Source: Beijerinckiaceae bacterium (GTDB taxonomy: Bacteria > Pseudomonadota > Alphaproteobacteria > Rhizobiales > Beijerinckiaceae). From it: a stretch of 64,000 bases of DNA. The position numbers and the translations under genes were made by a program. Shown here piece after piece: positions 44,010 to 53,097 of the stretch; positions within the stretch are counted from its first letter, which is position 1, and each line of letters begins with the position of its first letter. The stretch spans positions 1 through 64,000 of the forward strand of contig CANCSY010000001.1 of NCBI GenBank assembly GCA_947380915.1. The letters run 5' to 3'. The notes under the pieces are model-generated. The model had not been told where the DNA came from. It searched no databases and saw only the letters and a list, made by a program, of their open reading frames with translations.

Positions 44010-44855
44010 TCAGACGTCCTCGCGTTTGAAATCGAGATTGGGGCCGCCCTTCTGGCTCTTGAGATAGGCGCCGACATCGCCGAGCGGATCCATGGCGCGG
44101 CGCAAACGCTGGCCCACCAACTGGTCAAGCTGAATGGCCTGGGAAAGCGTGAGGTCGCGCCCCATCTGGGCGGTGATCTTGTGATGCTCCAGCGGCGCCA
44201 GATGACGCGAACCAATTTCGCGGGCGATCTTGGTGGTCTCGGCTTCAAGGCTCGCGGCGGGCATGGTCATGGATACGATGCCCAGCTGATCCGCCTCGAC
44301 GCCCGTAAGATTGCGGCCCACCAGCGCAATGAAGGAGAGCTTCTTCATGGGTACGCCGCCATGCAGCAGGGTCGAGGTGACCAACTGGCCAAAGCTGCCG
44401 CGCAAGATTTCGGGCATGCCAAGCTGCGCATCCTCCGCCGCAAAGACGAGATCATGGCAATTCATGATGCCCAGCGCGCCACCGAGGCAATAGCCATGGA
44501 CCTGGGCGATCATGATGCGGGGGAAGCCGCGCAGTGCCTCCGCCAGCTGAATCGTGGGCGTCGGGCGATCCCAATCCAGCAAGGGTCCATCGCTGACGCT
44601 TTTCAGAAAATTCAGGTCGAGCCCGGAAGAAAAGCAAGGCCCGGCGCCGCGCGTGATGACGGCCTTGATCTGCTTGTCGGCTCGCACGATTTCCAGCGAC
44701 TGCATGAAGGCCTCGCACATGGCCTCATTCCAGCAATTGCGTTTTTCCGGACGGTTGAGGGTGATGCGCGCGACGCCTGCATCTTCCAGCCGGTCGAGAA
44801 TCAGCTCCGGCCACGTCTTGATATTGATCCAGTTGTCAGCTGCGCCAGTGGACAT
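44010..44855 (-). CDS. Enoyl-CoA hydratase/isomerase family protein
   Basis: A 281-residue crotonase-fold enzyme. Oxyanion-hole blocks are CFSSGLDL (about 74-81) and HGYCLGGALGI (about 120-130), with LGMPEILRGSFG following. It lacks a fused dehydrogenase. Crotonases hydrate or isomerise acyl-CoA thioesters. GGAGG lies upstream of the ATG at 44855; the frame is open to 45140 but that part overlaps the divergent gene start. It likely belongs to the same catabolic module as the LLM monooxygenase, hydrolase and SDR. Confidence 0.88.
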   Translation of the reverse strand: MSTGAADNWINIKTWPELILDRLEDAGVARITLNRPEKRNCWNEAMCEAFMQSLEIVRADKQIKAVITRGAGPCFSSGLDLNFLKSVSDGPLLDWDRPTPTIQLAEALRGFPRIMIAQVHGYCLGGALGIMNCHDLVFAAEDAQLGMPEILRGSFGQLVTSTLLHGGVPMKKLSFIALVGRNLTGVEADQLGIVSMTMPAASLEAETTKIAREIGSRHLAPLEHHKITAQMGRDLTLSQAIQLDQLVGQRLRRAMDPLGDVGAYLKSQKGGPNLDFKREDV

Positions 44856-45066
44856 ATGTTCCTCCCGTTTGTTCCGCGCATCAAAGCCAAGACAACCTCG
44901 CCCGTCAATGGCGCGACCAGGAAAAGCGCAGCAGGGCCTCACAGCTTGTTGCTTCAGCCGCCACACAGCCGCCTTGCCTCCCGCCAATCTTGTCGCCATT
45001 ATCATCCCAAATGATGATCGGACGCGCGGGAAACTGCGCAGCCGACGCGGACAACGAGGAAACGAC

Positions 45067-46125
45067 ATGAAAAAGCACTCTGCGGCGCTGCTCAGCCTGA
45101 TGGCGGCCTTGCCCGTGACCCCTTTGGCGGCGGATCCCATCGCCGACTTCTACAAGGGCAAGCAGATGCAATTCATCATCCGCACGCCGCCGGGCGGGGA
45201 TTATGATTCCTATTCACGCCTGCTGGCCCGTCATATGGGGCGCCACATCCCGGGTAGCCCCACGATTTCGCCGATCAACATGCCCGGCGGCGGCGGCATC
45301 ATCGCAGCCAACCATGTCGGCCAGGTAGCCCCCAAGGACGGCACGATCCTGACCATGGTCAGCCAGGGGTTGCCCATCGACCAGGCGCTGCAGCTCAATC
45401 CGAGTCTTCGCGTCGACATGCGCAACTTCAACTGGGTCGGAAATCTCGTCAACGCCAATCAATTGCTGGTGGTCTGGCACACATCCAAGGTCAAGACGCT
45501 GGAGCAGGCCAAGGTGACGGAGACGCTGATCGGCTCCACCGGCGCGGGCTCCGTCTCGGTGCAACTGCCAGCCTTCTACAACAACATCCTGGGTACGAAA
45601 TTCAAGATCATCCTGGGCTATCAGGGCGGGCAGGAAGTCGATCTCGCCATGGAGCGCGGCGAGGTCGATGGGCGCGGCACCAATACCTATACGGGCTACC
45701 AGACCTCCAAACCTCAATATCTCAGCAACAAGCTCATCATCCCCCTCATTCAGGTCGGCCTCGAGCGTGAGCCGGAATTGCCAGACACCCCACTGCTGCT
45801 CGAACAGCCCGTGAAGGCGGAGGACAAGCCCTTGCTGGAATTCATGTCCAAGGCGATCACCGTGGGACGGCCGGTGGCGACGACGCCGGGCGTACCTGCG
45901 GATCGGGTGGCTGCCCTGCGCAAGGCTTTCATGGATACCCTCAAGGATCCCGAATTCATCGCCGAGGCCAAACAGCAGAATGCGGAAGTGCGGCCCATGA
46001 CCGGACAGGTTCTCGAGACAACCATCCGCGAACTGATCGAGGCCCCGCAAGCGGTGCGCGACCGGGTGAAGATCGCCTTGCAACCCAAGGCCAGCGACAC
46101 ATTGGAGTCAGCGCCCAATCGGTAG
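45067..46125 (+). CDS. Bug-like solute-binding protein, subgroup 2 (copy 1)
   Basis: A 352-residue receptor with signal peptide MKKHSAALLSLMAALPVTPL and mature DPIADFYKGKQMQFIIRTPPGGDYD. With RLLARHMGRHIPGSPTISP and NMPGGGGIIAAN it belongs to the same subgroup as the product of 53198-54283. AGGA lies 6 bp before the ATG. It is 211 bp from the divergent enoyl-CoA hydratase. No permease is nearby. Periplasmic location is predicted; the ligand could be the substrate of the surrounding catabolic genes. Confidence 0.86.
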   Translation: MKKHSAALLSLMAALPVTPLAADPIADFYKGKQMQFIIRTPPGGDYDSYSRLLARHMGRHIPGSPTISPINMPGGGGIIAANHVGQVAPKDGTILTMVSQGLPIDQALQLNPSLRVDMRNFNWVGNLVNANQLLVVWHTSKVKTLEQAKVTETLIGSTGAGSVSVQLPAFYNNILGTKFKIILGYQGGQEVDLAMERGEVDGRGTNTYTGYQTSKPQYLSNKLIIPLIQVGLEREPELPDTPLLLEQPVKAEDKPLLEFMSKAITVGRPVATTPGVPADRVAALRKAFMDTLKDPEFIAEAKQQNAEVRPMTGQVLETTIRELIEAPQAVRDRVKIALQPKASDTLESAPNR

Positions 46126-46126
46126 T

Positions 46127-46146
46127 CGCCAGAGGCGCCTCTGGCG
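46127..46146. repeat. Perfect 20-bp palindrome
   Basis: Ten bases starting CGCCAGAGGC are followed directly by their exact complement, one base after the preceding stop codon. It may be an operator-like site or part of the 3' end structure with the hairpin 13 bp downstream. Confidence 0.5.
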
Positions 46147-46158
46147 CTGCGCCAAAAA

Positions 46159-46186
46159 CATTCTCCCCGCCTGAGCGGGGAGAATG
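46159..46186. terminator. Bidirectional terminator-type hairpin between convergent genes
   Basis: CATTCTCCCCGC (46159-46170) pairs perfectly with GCGGGGAGAATG (46175-46186) around the CTGA tetraloop. It lies between the convergent Bug-like gene and the cytochrome c gene and probably ends both transcripts. Short T runs on either side are weak. Confidence 0.75.
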
Positions 46187-46194
46187 ATTCGTTC

Positions 46195-48342
46195 TCACTT
46201 GGCCAGCGGATCCGGCCGGAGCTGGAAATGGGCGGCGAATGGCCTGGTGCCCTTTCCGCCTTCCATATGCCAGGGAACGCGGTCGCCATTGGCGGCCCAA
46301 AGGCCCCTGCCCTTCCAACCCGCATTGGGATCGTCGATGCGCCCATCAAAGCCCTTGGCGTAGAAGCCGAGCGGATAGGGAACCCGCAGCGACACCATCT
46401 TGCCATCCTTGCCCAGCGCCACAAGGCCATCCCCCAGATTGGCGGTGGACATGGGCACATCCTCGCCCATGCCCAAGATGTTGTGCTGATCGACCCACGA
46501 ATAATAGCTGGATTCAGCGCTGTTCTCGCCAACGCCTTTGAAACCGGGACCGGGATATTGATAGAAGGTCCAGCCCTCCGGGCAATGGTCGCCCGTGGCC
46601 TTGGGGCCATTGAGAGGTCCCTTGCATTTGCGACGGTCAAACGCGCCCAGATGGCCGCTGGCCAGCGAGGCCCAGACCACACCCTGCTTGTCGATATCGC
46701 CGCCGCGCGGCCCGAAGCCCGGAAGCGGCACATTATAGACTTCGGTGATCGCGGTATGGGTCGGATCAGAGCCCGGGACAACACGCGCGACAGCTCCGGG
46801 GAAGCCGCGGAACGTGCCCCAGATGGAACCGTCCACGGGGCTTGGCATCACGCCATAGAAATTGCCGTTGATGCGCTTGTCCTTGCCTTCCACGACAGGC
46901 TGGTTGGGCTCCACATATTCGCCGCGCTTGCCATCGCCGCTGGTGTCGAGCACGAAGGGCGTCCAACCCTGGGCGCGCTTGATGTCGCCGGTTTCGTCCA
47001 GCAACTTGGTGTTGATCCAGGCCGCCACGTTTTGCGAGCCGGACATCCAGACGGTTTCGTTGGCGTCGAAGCCAAACTGCAAGTGATGCGAACCAAAGCA
47101 GGTCTGATAGGCCTCGTATTTATTCGTCGCAGGATCATACATGGTCACGCGGCGGTTGGTGCGGTCGATCGGGAAGACTTTTGCCGAGGGATGATCGCCG
47201 CCCTTCTTGCACCAGTCCGGATTTTCCGGGACATGCCCGGTCGCAGCCAACCACAGGCGACCTTTGCGATCAAACATGGAATTGTGGTTGTTGGCCTTGC
47301 TGTCCCAGATGTCCTCGTCACCCCAGTAGGCGGAGGGTTGCAGGATATGAACCGAACCCGCATTGCCCGGCCCAAGAGCCAGCGGCATCTCAGCCGTAAC
47401 GGGCAGTTTGTAATTGGACGCCACATTCTTCACGGGATCAAGAATCGGCATGTCGTTGCCGGCATGCTCGCTTTGACCATAGAGCGGGCCATATGCATTG
47501 ACCGTAGGATAACGCTTGTCCGACGAAATCAGATCGTGAAGGTATTTCTTTTCATTGTGCCAATCACGCAGCGTCACGACAATATTGCGCTCGACGCCCT
47601 GGGGGCGCGCGGGCTTGGCGTGGGGCAGTTCCCCATTGGCGACGCGCTGCGTCCAGTCGCCCAGATATTTGAGCGGCACGGAATTGAGCTCACCCGCAAT
47701 CAGGTTCACCATGCTCTCGCCAGCCTGGCCAGCCTGGATGCGCCGCATCCAGGCGTCTTCATGGCTGGCGAATTCACCGAAGGCTTTGGGAATGGTGCGC
47801 GTGGAAAGCTGGCCCAACTGATGGCAGCCGACGCAGCCATTGTTCTTCATGATGTTGAGATAGCCGTTTTGCGTGATGTTCTTGGGGATGTCCGAGGATC
47901 CGCCGAATTGATTGGCCTCCGGGATTTTCATCATGGAGTACCAATAGATCGCCGGATAATATTTCGCGGCGTCAGCTTCGCTTGGCGCCACCACCGCGCT
48001 GTGATTGATGATCTTGCCCGGCTCGCTCTTCACCTTTGCCGAATCAACAAGGCCATAGCCGCGCACCCACACATCATAATTCGCCTTCGGCAAATCCGGG
48101 ATCACATAGCGCCCCTGATCGTCGGTGACGACGCTGCGGATGAAGCGCACCCCAAGCTCGCGGGTCTCGGCGATGACCCAAACGCCCGCTTCTGGCCCGT
48201 TGGCGCTGGTGACCACACCACCGATGTCATCATTGTCGATGGCGGGCGGTTGAGGCGCCTGCGCCATGAGCGGCGACGCCCAAAGCAGTGCTGCCGTGGA
48301 GATAGACGCCGCAAGACGGCGCAGTGCGATTGGACGCGTCAT
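46195..48342 (-). CDS. Secreted cytochrome c / carboxypeptidase-regulatory-domain / beta-propeller protein
   Basis: A 715-residue periplasmic protein. Signal peptide ends near LMA-QA (about 28). Residues 37-105 form a carboxypeptidase regulatory-like (Ig) domain, with GGVVTSANGPEAGVWVIAET and DDQGRYVIPDLP. A heme c site CVGCH lies at 170-174. From about 320 to the end, repeated blocks such as SMFDRKGRLWLAATG, GFDANETVWMSGSQ, DGSIWGTFRG and DIDKQGVVWASL indicate a Vgb/NHL-like beta-propeller. This looks like an electron-transferring dehydrogenase-type protein of unknown substrate. No quinoprotein motif is seen. Confidence 0.8.
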   Translation of the reverse strand: MTRPIALRRLAASISTAALLWASPLMAQAPQPPAIDNDDIGGVVTSANGPEAGVWVIAETRELGVRFIRSVVTDDQGRYVIPDLPKANYDVWVRGYGLVDSAKVKSEPGKIINHSAVVAPSEADAAKYYPAIYWYSMMKIPEANQFGGSSDIPKNITQNGYLNIMKNNGCVGCHQLGQLSTRTIPKAFGEFASHEDAWMRRIQAGQAGESMVNLIAGELNSVPLKYLGDWTQRVANGELPHAKPARPQGVERNIVVTLRDWHNEKKYLHDLISSDKRYPTVNAYGPLYGQSEHAGNDMPILDPVKNVASNYKLPVTAEMPLALGPGNAGSVHILQPSAYWGDEDIWDSKANNHNSMFDRKGRLWLAATGHVPENPDWCKKGGDHPSAKVFPIDRTNRRVTMYDPATNKYEAYQTCFGSHHLQFGFDANETVWMSGSQNVAAWINTKLLDETGDIKRAQGWTPFVLDTSGDGKRGEYVEPNQPVVEGKDKRINGNFYGVMPSPVDGSIWGTFRGFPGAVARVVPGSDPTHTAITEVYNVPLPGFGPRGGDIDKQGVVWASLASGHLGAFDRRKCKGPLNGPKATGDHCPEGWTFYQYPGPGFKGVGENSAESSYYSWVDQHNILGMGEDVPMSTANLGDGLVALGKDGKMVSLRVPYPLGFYAKGFDGRIDDPNAGWKGRGLWAANGDRVPWHMEGGKGTRPFAAHFQLRPDPLAK

Positions 48343-48655
48343 GAATCCCTCCCAGGATCAGGCTGTTTTCGACAGGCCTGAGCCCGCGGATGCTACACGA
48401 TAGCACTTGATTGCCAAGCACTAAAAGACATGCAGGCTGGCGGCGATCAAGGACGTGAAAGAACATGCAAGGGAAAAACCGGACACAATGAACGCAAAGC
48501 AAAGAAATTGTTTTCTAATTTAATAGATAAATAATACGTAAGAATGAAGTAAAAAAACAATATTTTAAGATAAAAAATAAATACATTGAAAAAAATCTAT
48601 TCTGCGGCAAGCTTCATCATGCCTGAGCTCTCCACCCCGTCGGATTGCGACGCAA
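48343..48655. other. AT-rich intergenic region, 313 bp
   Basis: No gene is supported. The stretch from about 48495 to 48600 is strongly AT-rich with several A-tracts (for example 48551-48557 and 48589-48594), unlike the surrounding GC-rich DNA. It contains the promoter of the cytochrome c gene on the minus strand and the end of the hybrid kinase gene. No clear hairpin terminator is seen for the kinase. Confidence 0.5.
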
Positions 48656-50482
48656 TCAAGTCTGGATCAGCCCCTGCACCTTCTCGGAAAAGGATCTGAT
48701 ATTGAAGGGTTTGGTCATGATGGCCATCCCTTCCTCCATCTGCTCCCCTCCAAGCACCGTCTGCTCGGCATAACCAGTCACGAAGAGAACCTTGAGTTTC
48801 GGGCGGTGCTCGCGCGCGGCGTCAGCAAGTTGACGCCCATTCATGCCACCCGGCAGACCAACATCTGTCAAAAGCAGATCAATCCGCTCGGCTGAGCGAA
48901 CATGATGGAGAGCGAGTTGAGCAGTCTCGGCTTCAAGCACCGTATAACCGTTATCAGTCAGAATTTCAGCCATCACCAACCGAACGGCGGGCTCATCCTC
49001 CACCAGCAAGACCACGACGCCAGCTTTGACCTGCTTAAGACTGGTTGTCATCTCCTTGATCGCCAGCCCGACTTCCTGACCGAGATAGCGAGGCAAATAG
49101 ATCGCAACGGTGGTCCCATGTCCCTCTGAACTACGTAACAGGACATGACCGCCCGATTGCTGAACAAAACCATAAATCATCGATAAGCCAAGACCCGTTC
49201 CCTTGCCTATAGGCTTCGTCGTGAAGAACGGATCGAAGGCGCGTTCTATGACGGCGGGCGGCATGCCTATGCCGCTGTCTATGACAAAGAGGGCGACATA
49301 TTCGCCGTTGGGAACCCGCCCGGAAAGATTATCGATTTGCGATCCACGCCAGTCAGCCAAAACACAATTCGATGTTTCAATGAGTATATGACCACCTTCC
49401 GGCATGGCGTCGCGGGCGTTTATGATCAGATTCAGCAATGCATTTTCAAGCTGGTTGGGATCGCACAATGTGGACCATAAATTATTGGCGAGGGAAGTCT
49501 TTATCTCTATGGAGGGTCCAACCGTCCGGCAGAACATATCCCGCATGCCTTCGATGAGGCTATTGACCGCCGTTGGCTTTGGATCGAGGGTCTGGCGACG
49601 GGAAAATGCGAGAAGTCGATGGGTCAGGGCCGCTGCGCGCTCAACCGAGGTCATTGCGGCGTCCATATAGCGGCCAATCTCGGCTGTACGCCCCTGGCTG
49701 ACGCGCATGCTCATCAACTGCAGGCTGCCGGAAATGCCCGCGAGCAGATTATTGAAGTCATGCGCCAGGCCCCCGGTTAATTGCCCAACAGCTTCCATCT
49801 TCAATGATTGACGCAAGGCCTCTTCCACCCTGCCCCGTTCCTCCGCCTCGGCCTTGAGACGGTCGTTGGCCTCCGTCAATTCCTGTGTCCTCTGCGCGAC
49901 AGTATCCTGCAAGACGACGCGCAGCCGTTCTTCATTTTCGCGGCCTTGCTGTGTCACCCGAATGCGATCCACAGCGGCGGCCAGAAGATTGGCGTAACTT
50001 CTCAAGAATAGCGTGTCCGACTCGGTGAATTCACGCGGCACGCGACTATCGATCTGGAGAACTCCGAAGGGTGGGCGATCATGCCCACCGATGATGATGA
50101 CATTGGCGACGGCTCTCACCCCGTTATCGATCAGGAACTGCGGATATCTGAACCGCGTCTCTTTTGCGATATCGGGAGAAATCATCGGCTCCCCGGTGCG
50201 CAGGCAATGGCCCTCGGACGTGTCTTCGGCAGCCGTGATGGTTGCGACGCCAACTACGCCTGACGCCCAACCCACGCCCGCGCGCACAAGCATGGTCTCG
50301 CCGTCTTCCTGAAGCTGGACAACCTTGGCCAGATCCGTTCCGAGGGCTTCTCCAGCAAGGCGACAGGCCTCAGTCAGGATCTGGTCAAGGTCATCGGATT
50401 TAAGCGCCAGTTCCCCAAAGCGCGCGAAGACGGTCTGAAGCTTCAGCGCGCCGTCTGCATATGGAGTTCCCGAGTCAGCCAT
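48656..50482 (-). CDS. Soluble hybrid histidine kinase (GAF-HisKA-HATPase-REC)
   Basis: A 608-residue cytoplasmic hybrid kinase without membrane segments. A GAF domain (about 15-175) is followed by a coiled coil (180-228), a HisKA H-box [11 protein letters not shown] (His241), HATPase (about 345-460, [21 protein letters not shown]) and a C-terminal receiver with phospho-acceptor Asp540 in [11 protein letters not shown]. The GAF domain could sense a small ligand or redox state. No output regulator is adjacent; a phosphorelay partner may be elsewhere. It lies downstream of channel cassette 2 on the same strand, 328 bp away. Confidence 0.93.
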   Translation of the reverse strand: MADSGTPYADGALKLQTVFARFGELALKSDDLDQILTEACRLAGEALGTDLAKVVQLQEDGETMLVRAGVGWASGVVGVATITAAEDTSEGHCLRTGEPMISPDIAKETRFRYPQFLIDNGVRAVANVIIIGGHDRPPFGVLQIDSRVPREFTESDTLFLRSYANLLAAAVDRIRVTQQGRENEERLRVVLQDTVAQRTQELTEANDRLKAEAEERGRVEEALRQSLKMEAVGQLTGGLAHDFNNLLAGISGSLQLMSMRVSQGRTAEIGRYMDAAMTSVERAAALTHRLLAFSRRQTLDPKPTAVNSLIEGMRDMFCRTVGPSIEIKTSLANNLWSTLCDPNQLENALLNLIINARDAMPEGGHILIETSNCVLADWRGSQIDNLSGRVPNGEYVALFVIDSGIGMPPAVIERAFDPFFTTKPIGKGTGLGLSMIYGFVQQSGGHVLLRSSEGHGTTVAIYLPRYLGQEVGLAIKEMTTSLKQVKAGVVVLLVEDEPAVRLVMAEILTDNGYTVLEAETAQLALHHVRSAERIDLLLTDVGLPGGMNGRQLADAAREHRPKLKVLFVTGYAEQTVLGGEQMEEGMAIMTKPFNIRSFSEKVQGLIQT

Positions 50483-50810
50483 GTTTCCGACTATTGAAAT
50501 CTTTCGGCGCCAATTGAATAAGTGCGCTCATACCATTTGGTTCCGGCCTTGCCTGTAGACGGGCCATTAGCTGGAAACAGCAAAGCTATTGCGCGCAACC
50601 AGACGAAGCCGCGACAGCATGGGCGGAGGCGATGGCCGGATCTAGTTGATCGAGGTCGCAGAGGCCTGTGTTCGATCAGATGACGCAGAAGCAGCGCATG
50701 TGGTTGCAGTAACAAGCCGCTGCGGCGCACCCTGACTTGCAACTGAGATCTGCATGGGGTGACTCGCTGCGGTCACCCCTCTGAATCAACTCAGGTTAAA
50801 CCTCACGCCG
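50483..50810. other. Intergenic region between the hybrid kinase and channel cassette 2, 328 bp
   Basis: An arginine/leucine-rich open frame on the minus strand (50491-50742) is not supported as a gene. A hairpin at 50756-50779 lies near the end of the channel gene. The region is otherwise unremarkable; it should hold the promoter of the hybrid kinase. Confidence 0.45.
50756..50779 (-). terminator. Hairpin after channel cassette 2
   Basis: GGGGTGAC (50756-50763) pairs with GTCACCCC (50772-50779) around an 8-nt loop, about 32 bp beyond the channel stop codon on the minus strand. No T-run follows, so termination efficiency is uncertain. Confidence 0.55.
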
Positions 50811-52424
50811 TCAGGCGCCCTTGGACGCAGGCTTTTCGTTGGCGACGTGGTCGTAGATCAGCTTCTCAAGTTGAGTCGCGCTATCTCCGCGCCCAATGAT
50901 CGAGCGTAACCCCTCATCCGAGGCGCCAATAACCTCTTTCATCTGGTAGAGAATGCCGCGGAACTGTTCGAACGCCAGTTGCGGGTCTATATTGGCCGCG
51001 CTCAAGTTGAACTCTTTCCTCAAGGCTTGATCATCAAGGCGATGCTTCTGCGCGACCGCGATCATGTCATCAAGCTCGGCATGAGTGATGTGGAGCCTGC
51101 GCGCATCGGCTTCAAGATGAGCCTTCTCATCCGGGTCGATGTTGTCGTCTTCCATCATCGCCGCGATCTTGGTGCCGATCGCTTCGCGTTCCATGCGCAA
51201 CTGGTCAGTGAAGGCGGCGGCCAGAATACCTGAGGGAATGGCGATAAGCGCGATGCCCAAAAGCGCCATCAGCGAAGCCAGGAACCGGCCCATGGGCGTC
51301 ACAGGTGAAATATCACCAAACCCTACGCTACCCAGCGTAATGACGGACCAATAGATCGCTGTGGGAATGCTCTCGAACTTTTCCGGCTGGGCGGCATGTT
51401 CAAACATGTAGCCAATGGCGCCGCAAAGGATGATCACCAGCAACATGACGAAGAAGGAGGCGCCGATGGTTCCGGCTTCTCTCTTGATGCCATCCCACAC
51501 GAGCTTGGTCGCATCGCTGAAACGCGTCAGTTTCAGCAGGCGCAACATTCGGAAAATACGCAGGAAGCGCAAATCGAAGAGGTGATGGAGCAGCGCCTCC
51601 AGGAAGAACGGAATGACCGCAAGAAAGTCGATCAACGCCCCGGGCGTCGCCGCATAGCGCGCGCGACCCATGTAAGCGCTCTTGAACTTCGGATCTTCGA
51701 CGCAGGAATAGATCCGCATCAGATATTCAGTCGTGAAAACAGCCACGGCGATGGAATCAAGCACTGCAAATTCGACCGCGAGAATGTAATGCACAGCCTC
51801 CACAGTCTCCAGAAGCACGGAGAGGACGGAGATCAGGACCCAGAAAATGATGAACAGGTCGCAGAAGATCTGAATCTGGCCACCATATCGGGATGGCCAG
51901 ACTATGGCATGCACATGCTGGCGGAAGGTGCGACCCTTGTTGAGTTGGCGAAACTCCTTCCACGCGGGTATCAGGACCCGGAAAAGTTTCAGCAGTCGCA
52001 ATAGGCGCAGAACACGAAGAACGCGCAAGTCCAGCGCGATAAAGGCCGACAGGTAGAAAGGCAGGATCGACAGCAGATCGATCACCGCAAAGGGCGAAAT
52101 GGCATAGGCGCCGCGCGGGAACCGCTTTCCGGCGAACTCTTTCTGATAGGGGCAGAGCGCAAAGCGTGTCACATATTCAAGCGTGAACACAATAATTGAA
52201 ACCGTATCGAAAAAGTGAAACCACTTCTTGTTGGGCTCGTAGACCTCGGGAATATGCTCGATGAGCATCGAGCCTACATTGAGAAGAATAAGACAGGCGA
52301 TGAAATTCTCGATAGGCCGCTGAAGATTGTCCTTCACATCGGGATCGAGCAAAAAGGAGTAGATGCGCTTTCCGAGGGAATCGGCTGGCTTTTCTTGCAT
52401 CGGCGTCAAGGAGGGCTCGCTCAA
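50811..52424 (-). CDS. Tandem voltage-sensor, single-pore potassium-type channel (copy 2, GFGD filter)
   Basis: A 537-residue paralogue of the channel at 34821-36446 with the same plan. VSD1 has F80..E83, Asp116 and an arginine-rich S4 (RVLRVLRLLRLLKLFR). VSD2 has F230..E233, Asp266 and S4 RFLRIFRMLRLLKLTR. The filter reads SVGFGD (366-371), a Tyr-to-Phe change relative to copy 1. S3-S4 of VSD1 and the S4-S5 region of VSD2 are almost invariant between copies; the N-terminus and the tail differ more. It starts with TTG at 52424 (AGGAG 8 bp upstream, inside the partner gene) and overlaps that gene by 2 bp of coding sequence including its stop. Confidence 0.85.
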   Translation of the reverse strand: MSEPSLTPMQEKPADSLGKRIYSFLLDPDVKDNLQRPIENFIACLILLNVGSMLIEHIPEVYEPNKKWFHFFDTVSIIVFTLEYVTRFALCPYQKEFAGKRFPRGAYAISPFAVIDLLSILPFYLSAFIALDLRVLRVLRLLRLLKLFRVLIPAWKEFRQLNKGRTFRQHVHAIVWPSRYGGQIQIFCDLFIIFWVLISVLSVLLETVEAVHYILAVEFAVLDSIAVAVFTTEYLMRIYSCVEDPKFKSAYMGRARYAATPGALIDFLAVIPFFLEALLHHLFDLRFLRIFRMLRLLKLTRFSDATKLVWDGIKREAGTIGASFFVMLLVIILCGAIGYMFEHAAQPEKFESIPTAIYWSVITLGSVGFGDISPVTPMGRFLASLMALLGIALIAIPSGILAAAFTDQLRMEREAIGTKIAAMMEDDNIDPDEKAHLEADARRLHITHAELDDMIAVAQKHRLDDQALRKEFNLSAANIDPQLAFEQFRGILYQMKEVIGASDEGLRSIIGRGDSATQLEKLIYDHVANEKPASKGA

Positions 52425-53002
52425 AACTTGATCTCCTGAACTTTGACGGGCTCACCCCAGCGATTACAAACTTGGACTCTGAGCGGCGTTTCTGTGGCGA
52501 CAGAATCTTCACTATCGCTGGGAGCGAAAGTCGTGCCCGTATTCCCGGCGGAGAACCAAGGCGTGCCCTTGTCGATGGTGATTCGCCCGATGGCGTCATC
52601 AGTCCCATCACACGAAGCACCAAAGACCGGGTTGCCCGCCTCCATCGCATTCACGAGCCTGGCTATATCAGGACGCTTCTTAATCTCTTCCCAGCAGCTC
52701 CCCCAGGCCACCTTCCCACCATTTTCGTCGCTCGCCTGGCATTGGGCTATGCCCGACTCGCCGGACTTGCGCTTGGCGCCGACTTCAGCGAGATCGCGTG
52801 CAACGGCTTCTGCATTGCGTTTGGCGTATTCAAGATGCTGGGCCGCAGCGAAAATGTTGCGCGCAAGCACGCCAATGCCGATCAAGGAGAAGATGACGGT
52901 GGCCATGAAAATCCACGCGCCGAGATCACGACCCTGGCTGGGCGAGGGCGCAGCGTCCCGAGGATGGCCAAGGTCTGATGTAGCTGACACGAGATCTACC
53001 AT
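52421..53002 (-). CDS. Single-pass membrane protein, putative channel partner (copy 2)
   Basis: A 193-residue paralogue of 34255-34824. It has one transmembrane helix (about 29-49), a charged helix, and four conserved cysteines (88, 103, 131 and about 179). The block from ITIDKGTPWFSAGNTGTTFAP to the last residue IKF is nearly identical to copy 1. The N-terminal 20 residues and the linker around 75-95 differ. Start ATG 53002 (MVDLVS) gives the best alignment; GTG 52990 is possible. Its 3' end holds the Shine-Dalgarno of the channel gene, so the two are translationally coupled as in copy 1. Confidence 0.78.
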   Translation of the reverse strand: MVDLVSATSDLGHPRDAAPSPSQGRDLGAWIFMATVIFSLIGIGVLARNIFAAAQHLEYAKRNAEAVARDLAEVGAKRKSGESGIAQCQASDENGGKVAWGSCWEEIKKRPDIARLVNAMEAGNPVFGASCDGTDDAIGRITIDKGTPWFSAGNTGTTFAPSDSEDSVATETPLRVQVCNRWGEPVKVQEIKF

Positions 53003-53097
53003 CCGTTCAAATATCCAGTATCCTCTGCGTAGCAAGAAACCCGACGCCACTGCAAGGTCATAAAGAATATTTGAAGTCGGTTATAAAATACATGCGA

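Noticed and set aside
43928..44248. 106-codon minus-strand frame as an intact gene
   Set aside because: Most of it overlaps the enoyl-CoA hydratase in another frame. Only its last about 25 codons match an SDR, so it is listed as a remnant.
46228..48381. 717-codon plus-strand open frame opposite the cytochrome c gene
   Set aside because: It is the antisense shadow of a gene with signal peptide, heme motif and domains. Its translation has no recognisable family and is histidine/arginine rich, as expected for an antisense frame in GC-rich DNA.
50491..50742. 83-codon minus-strand frame between kinase and channel
   Set aside because: Arginine/leucine-rich with no ribosome binding site or family resemblance; treated as non-coding.
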